A stretch of DNA of 64,000 bases from Bryobacteraceae bacterium. Lineage in GTDB: Bacteria; Acidobacteriota; Terriglobia; Bryobacterales; Bryobacteraceae. The translations under genes and the position numbers were made by a program. Each line of letters opens with the position of its first letter. Position 1 is the first letter of the stretch. The notes below the pieces were generated by a model. That model had not been told where the DNA came from. It saw only the letters and a list, made by a program, of their open reading frames with translations, and searched no databases. The stretch covers positions 1-64,000 of the forward strand of contig JAHCHE010000007.1 of the NCBI GenBank assembly GCA_026129905.1. The letters are read 5' to 3'. This document shows, piece after piece, positions 60,142 through 64,000 of the stretch.

Positions 60142-62034
60142 TTAGCAGGAGAAGCAGAAGAACGCGCGTTCGGCCGTGTCGAGCGAGAGCTTCAGCCGTG
60201 GCAGGATTGCCATTCCTGCGTGCGCCTCCGGGCTGTCGGGATACGCGCGGATCAGCTCTTCGTACAACTCGATCGCCCGCTTGCGGGCCGCGTCGCCCGA
60301 GCGCTGATCCACCTGCACGTCCATCGACGTCGAGTCGTCCTCCGCGGCCTGGCTCAGCGACCACCAGGTCTCGTTCGCCAGCGCCAGGTGATAGAGCTGC
60401 TCTCTGCGGAACGGCGTATCGGGGTAGTCCTGGAGGAATTTCTCCCCTTCCTCGATCACCTGGCGGAAGCAGCTAAAGTCCTTGCATTCGAAACCGGGGC
60501 CCGAGCAGTAGAGCCGTTGCAGCATCAGGAAGGCGCGCTGTCCCCATGCGGTGTCGGGGAATTCTTTCCAGGCGCGGCGGAGCAGGCTGTGATCGTACTC
60601 GAGCGCGCCGCTGTAGTGGCCGATGCCGTCATACTTGACGCCGTACGAGGCGAGATTGCGGCGCACGCCGGCCGCGGACGGAACCTCATGCGAGATCTCG
60701 CCTCTTCCATCCTGGTACGGGTGCACCACCAACAGGCCGCCGAGGCGGGTGGCGAGGTCGTCGGCGGCGACCAGGACCGCAGGACGTTCCGCTCGTTCGC
60801 CCTGGACCGCCCGGCGCAGCAGGGTGAAGAGCGCTTCGCGCGCTTCATGCTCGGCCCGGGCCCGCGCCCGATCGGTCCGCGGATGCTCCGAGGGCTCGAT
60901 GTACGCGCCGCCCAACTCCTGCTTCAGATCCCGCGCGATGGCGGCGTGCGCCAGAAGGGTGGAGGTACGGAAGGCCTCGTCCAACGCGCGGCGCCGCTCG
61001 CGCTCGTCGAGCACTTCGCGGCGGACGGCAATGAGCTGGACCCCTTCGCGGACGCCCACCGGCGCCAGGTAGTGCCGGCTCCGGTGGAGGAAGATGGCGA
61101 TCTGCCCCGCGTTCCACGAAAGCCCGGGCTCCGGCGGATGGACGCCGATCTCGAAGAGATGATCGGGAACCGCGCCGGGACCGTACGCCCGGGTCAGCCG
61201 GTCGCGCAGCAGCCGCTCCATCTCGACGCTTATCTCGGGATAGCCGTTGGCCAACCGAAAATCGGCGCGGCGCAGCAGAACCTTCGGCTTCCGGTAGTCC
61301 ACCGGATAGTAGAGCGATTCGGCGACGATGTCCTGCCGAGTCTCGGCGCAATAGTACGCGTAGCCGTACAGCCCGCCGCGCATATCCTTGTGCTGCGTCA
61401 CCACCTGGCATGCCGTCGCGCTCCCCCGAGCCGGCGTTGCGTACGGCGCGTCCCATTCCACCGCCTGAAAAGCGGACCAGATCCGTTCGGCGAGCGTGGC
61501 GGCCGGCGCGGTGTCGCGGACGCGGCTCGTGACGACCAGCGCCTCCGGTCCGAGGCGGCCCCGGTAGGAGACCTGAACGTTCACGGCGGCTTCCAGCGGC
61601 ATCTCTTGCGGGACCTTGAAGTTGATCTGGCTCGCGCCGACGTACAGCAGTCCGGCCGCGGCGCCGCCGATCAGCACCTCGGTATCGCACAGGCGCTTGG
61701 GGAACACCTGCCTCTCGATGGCGGTCTGGTTGGGCCGCTGCGGATTCGGCGTTTCCAGGCGCTCTGCCTCCGGGGTCCCGTGGCATGGCGTCGACGGCCC
61801 CAGGTTGGTCCCGTAGATGGAAGCGAGCATGCCGGGCGCCAGCGGACCCGGTTCGCGGCCGCCGCTCGGGATGATGGTGGCCTCCGAATAGGCCGGCAGG
61901 GCGATAGCCGCGGCAGCCGGCGATTCCGCCCGTTTCGCTTCCGGCCCCGGCGCCGGGCGTGGACTCGAGCAGCTCACGAGAAAAGCCGCCGAGGTAACCC
62001 AAAGCGCCAGGCGGTTCGCGGTCATCTGATACAT
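60142..62034 (-). CDS. Secreted lipoprotein with TIGR03437-like half domain and tetratricopeptide-like tail
   Basis: 630 residues. MTANRLALWVTSAAFLVSCS is a lipoprotein signal (an ATG at 62025 is as likely as 62034), with a Cys in VSCSS. Residues about 50-170 correspond to part of the TIGR03437 fold: LAPGMLASIYGTNLGPSTPC, CDTEVLIGGAAAGLLYVGAS and INFKVPQEMPLEAAVNVQVS. The rest is a helical region with repeats such as WGQRAFLMLQRLYCSG and a YPDTPFRREQLYHLA stretch recalling tetratricopeptide units. The sequence near 280 contains VEMERLLRDRLTRAYG. No catalytic motif is recognised. It may be an outer-surface or periplasmic scaffold. The hybrid arrangement is not one I know. Confidence 0.7.
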   Translation of the reverse strand: MYQMTANRLALWVTSAAFLVSCSSPRPAPGPEAKRAESPAAAAIALPAYSEATIIPSGGREPGPLAPGMLASIYGTNLGPSTPCHGTPEAERLETPNPQRPNQTAIERQVFPKRLCDTEVLIGGAAAGLLYVGASQINFKVPQEMPLEAAVNVQVSYRGRLGPEALVVTSRVRDTAPAATLAERIWSAFQAVEWDAPYATPARGSATACQVVTQHKDMRGGLYGYAYYCAETRQDIVAESLYYPVDYRKPKVLLRRADFRLANGYPEISVEMERLLRDRLTRAYGPGAVPDHLFEIGVHPPEPGLSWNAGQIAIFLHRSRHYLAPVGVREGVQLIAVRREVLDERERRRALDEAFRTSTLLAHAAIARDLKQELGGAYIEPSEHPRTDRARARAEHEAREALFTLLRRAVQGERAERPAVLVAADDLATRLGGLLVVHPYQDGRGEISHEVPSAAGVRRNLASYGVKYDGIGHYSGALEYDHSLLRRAWKEFPDTAWGQRAFLMLQRLYCSGPGFECKDFSCFRQVIEEGEKFLQDYPDTPFRREQLYHLALANETWWSLSQAAEDDSTSMDVQVDQRSGDAARKRAIELYEELIRAYPDSPEAHAGMAILPRLKLSLDTAERAFFCFSC

Positions 62035-62064
62035 AGACCGGCGGCGGCCTCCGCCGCGTTTCGC

Positions 62065-63282
62065 CTAAATCGCCTTCAGCCCGAGCAGCTTCGCGGCGTT
62101 GTTGTGGTAGACCTTCCTGAGCGTGGCGTCGGGCAGCCCGATGCCGTAGATTCTCCATCGCCCCTGAGGCGGAACGTCGCTGGGCGCATAGTCGAAGTAC
62201 TCGTCCTCGGTCTCCAGGAAGCGGAAGTAGCACTGGAACATCGCCGGCCTCAGGTCCTGCTGCGGCACGTTGGTCCCGTTGGGCGTCGCGTCGGTGCCGA
62301 ACATGATGCGGTCCGCGAACTCGTCGAAGAAGCGCCGGGCGCGCCGGGGTTGACGGCCCAACTCGCCGAGCCGGGCGCCGATTTCGCAGTGCAGGTTCGG
62401 GTATTTCTTCAGCCAGGAGGAGACTTCGTCGAGGTTCTCCGGGCGATTGGCCACGTGGAGCCCGACGAAGGTGGTTTTCGGGTGGCGCTCGATGACGCGG
62501 TTGCGGGCCTCGAGCAGGGCCTGCTTGGGCGGAAAGTCCTTGCCGTAGAACGACCAGTCGGGGTGATTGGCGAGTTCCTCCCAGCGCTCGTTGTGCCGGT
62601 CGATGGGCGTGAAGAACGCGTCCGGATCGGAGACGTGGATGAAGACGGGGAGGTTCAACTTGCCCGCGGCGTCCCACATCGGGTCGAAGCGCGGGTCGTC
62701 GATCTTGACCAGCGGTCCCTCCTTGCCCTGTTCCCGCAGGTACAGGCCGAGGGTCTTGGTGATCTTGAGGCCGACCGCGCCGGCTTTCTTGGCCCGCTCG
62801 AGTTCGGCGGCCTGCCAGGAGGAATAGTCCGGCTCGCGGATCTTGTCCCAGCCGGGCGTGACGCAGTTGAGGAAATGAGCGCCGTACTTGCCGAGCGTAG
62901 CGATATTCCGCTCGAGGTTCTCACCGAAGCCGCCGGTGAGATTGACGAGGGTCTTCAGGTTGATCTGGTCCATCCACTGGGCGATCTGGTCGAGCTGTTT
63001 CACGGCATCGGGCGCCGGGCCGGAAGCTTCGGGGGCGCGGCCGCGTCCGAAGACGCTCGACAGGTGCGTATGGACATCGATGACGGGATATTTCGCGCGT
63101 TCGACCGGATGCTGGTCGACGACGAGCATGCTCTTGGGCTGATAGTTCTCGAGCTCCAGTTTCGGGCTGCCCGCCTGTTCGGCGGCGGGCGGCGACGACG
63201 GCCGTGAACAGGACGACAGCGCGGCGGCGCCAAAGAAAAAGAAAGAGCGACGAGAGGTCAAGGTTCGAATCTCCTCAAGCAT
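62065..63282 (-). CDS. Tat-exported amidohydrolase-like lipoprotein
   Basis: About 400 residues. The start is ATG 63282, or more likely TTG 63261, which has GAGGAG ten bases upstream. The N-terminus TSRRSFFFFGAAALSSCS combines a twin arginine with a lipobox (LSSC). The body is the PF04909-type amidohydrolase barrel: the first metal motif VIDVHTHLSSVFGR (HxH), VGLKITKTLGLYL, PVFIHVSDPDAFF, TTFVGLHVANRPENLDE, IMFGTDATPNG (the late Asp) and the end VYHNNAAKLLGL. It hydrolyses or decarboxylates a small molecule outside the cytoplasm, but the substrate is unknown. It is followed after 30 bases by the lipoprotein gene at 60142-62034. A TATAAT overlaps the ATG at 63286-63281. Confidence 0.83.
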   Translation of the reverse strand: MLEEIRTLTSRRSFFFFGAAALSSCSRPSSPPAAEQAGSPKLELENYQPKSMLVVDQHPVERAKYPVIDVHTHLSSVFGRGRAPEASGPAPDAVKQLDQIAQWMDQINLKTLVNLTGGFGENLERNIATLGKYGAHFLNCVTPGWDKIREPDYSSWQAAELERAKKAGAVGLKITKTLGLYLREQGKEGPLVKIDDPRFDPMWDAAGKLNLPVFIHVSDPDAFFTPIDRHNERWEELANHPDWSFYGKDFPPKQALLEARNRVIERHPKTTFVGLHVANRPENLDEVSSWLKKYPNLHCEIGARLGELGRQPRRARRFFDEFADRIMFGTDATPNGTNVPQQDLRPAMFQCYFRFLETEDEYFDYAPSDVPPQGRWRIYGIGLPDATLRKVYHNNAAKLLGLKAI

Positions 63283-63303
63283 TATATGCGCCCGGGGCGT
63301 CAA

Positions 63304-63574
63304 GGGGGAGCCGACGGGCGCCGAGCAGCGCCCGGCTCCGCGCGCCGTTCTCCGTCGGAGTTACTCGCCGGTCCCGCACGATCCTGCGGGAGTTTCGTCA
63401 CGGGCTCGACCAGATCCCCGTCAATCCTCAAAGATTTCTGAGACTTCACCACAGGAGACGCGGAGGACGCAGAGAAGAAGAAGAGAGGCGGGCGCGACGC
63501 ATGATGGACCTTCGGGCATGTCTTCGGCAATTGGCTTTGTTTCGCAAAACGCATTCCCGCCTTTTCCTGAAGCA
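63304..63574. other. Intergenic region with repeat-like sequence
   Basis: No gene is recognised. 63449-63485 reads CCACAGGAGACGCGGAGGAC and continues with AG-rich sequence. 63515-63560 on the minus strand would read NAFCETKPIAEDMPEG. Both phrases are common in spurious intergenic translations of planctomycete and acidobacterial genomes, which suggests dispersed intergenic repeats. I found no second copy in this window. Confidence 0.3.
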
Positions 63575-64000
63575 TCAACTCCGATGGCTGTCGGTTCCGC
63601 GCGCTTGAGCATCCCCGTCGGCCGACGCGCTGGTCTCAGGCGCCGGGTTCCCAAGATACCCTCCTGCGTCGCTTCTGAGCGAGCCCGCATCCCGATTTCC
63701 CGTTTGATCCGTCCCCTCCGGCTCGCCCGCCCAGGAATCGTTCCGTTCGGTCCGGTCGCGATGAAACGCCGCCACAACCCGACTGCTGGCCTCCGTCAAC
63801 GGGCGATCGGCCCGGTATTTCGATTCGGTCAGACCACTACGCGGGGGACTTGCCGGCTCGAACCGGTCCGGATTCTCTCCAACCGCGGGAAACCGCCGCA
63901 TGCGCTGCAGGCGATAGGGGTCGATGTTATCGCGACGCGCGTACTGCAGCCGCTCCAGTTCCTTGACGGCGTTGGCGAGTTTGCGATCCAAATGCGTTTC
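63575..64000 (-). CDS. Hypothetical protein, cut by the window edge
   Basis: The minus-strand frame is open from the right edge (64000) to a stop at 63575-63577. At the edge it reads ETHLDRKLANAVKELERLQY, in frame with and upstream of the in-window ATG at 63991, so the true start lies outside. The ETxLDR-x4-A-x-ELERLQ motif is typical of hypothetical proteins frequently seen in Solibacter-like and planctomycete genomes, sometimes near mobile elements. The remainder is hydrophilic and low in conserved features. At least 141 residues are visible. No function can be proposed. Confidence 0.55.
   Translation of the reverse strand, partial: ETHLDRKLANAVKELERLQYARRDNIDPYRLQRMRRFPAVGENPDRFEPASPPRSGLTESKYRADRPLTEASSRVVAAFHRDRTERNDSWAGEPEGTDQTGNRDAGSLRSDAGGYLGNPAPETSASADGDAQARGTDSHRS

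Noticed and set aside
59990-60364. Upstream extension of the decarboxylase frame
   Set aside because: The residues before the ATG at 59989 have no similarity to PLP decarboxylases and cross the hairpin and the next gene.
60046-63207. 1053-codon plus-strand frame opposite the lipoprotein and amidohydrolase genes
   Set aside because: It covers two well-supported minus-strand genes, and its composition (Arg, Gly, Val, His) is typical of an antisense frame.

Overview
The window is high-GC bacterial chromosome, almost certainly from an acidobacterium of the Solibacter/Bryobacterales kind. The pointers are a PadR regulator overlapping a 904-residue ADOP-type permease, two proteins with the acidobacterial TIGR03437-type C-terminal fold, a VWFA-related acidobacterial secreted protein, a PEP-CTERM surface protein, a DUF6496 basic protein, and many GTG/TTG starts. 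No rRNA, tRNA, CRISPR array, prophage or intact insertion sequence was seen. It looks like an ordinary chromosome with two scarred spots (1-900 and 11.8-12.0 kb) and a partial gene at the right edge. Layout: 0.3-0.56 kb holds a broken DUF6526 gene. 0.9-8 kb holds a NagD-like HAD phosphatase, a DUF6496 protein, a secreted alpha-L-rhamnosidase, a flavin disulfide reductase, an exported PIG-L deacetylase and an exported phosphonatase-like HAD protein. 8-12 kb holds a DinB protein, then padR-ADOP behind a good sigma70-type promoter, bounded by a 29-bp exact repeat that marks a rearrangement. 12-13.9 kb holds a PEP-CTERM protein and a 2OG-Fe(II) oxygenase. 14-20.2 kb is a tight operon of transaldolase, E2, E3 and a fused E1 alpha/beta of a 2-oxoacid dehydrogenase. 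21-34 kb mixes a Tat-exported sugar isomerase-like TIM barrel, envelope glycan genes (GT2, GT39-like, a polytopic protein, O-antigen ligase), a siroheme sulfite/nitrite reductase with a small partner, a double GNAT, an MDR dehydrogenase, a KduD-like SDR and SixA. 34-38.5 kb is an ergothioneine operon, egtB-egtD, followed without a break by a three-gene ABC transporter of the glycine-betaine/choline family. 38.5-50 kb holds a GT9 glycosyltransferase, secreted TIGR03437 and VWFA proteins, a GH20 lipoprotein, a degenerate Nramp-like transporter, a sialidase-like protein and an M28 carboxypeptidase. 50-53.5 kb holds a FxLYD-like anchored protein and the tldD-pmbA pair. 53.8-58.4 kb holds a PcrA/UvrD helicase, a 52-residue basic protein, an amino-acid permease and a methyltransferase, all with start/stop overlaps. 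58.4-60 kb is a histidine-decarboxylase-like enzyme translationally coupled to a tandem-ACT protein. 60-63.3 kb holds two exported proteins, and the right end a partial hypothetical. The strongest candidate for an undescribed system is the egtB-egtD-ABC operon. It suggests that synthesis and uptake of ergothioneine, or of its trimethylammonium precursor hercynine, are run from one transcript. Second are the transaldolase plus 2-oxoacid dehydrogenase operon, whose substrate is not evident, and the ACT-coupled decarboxylase.
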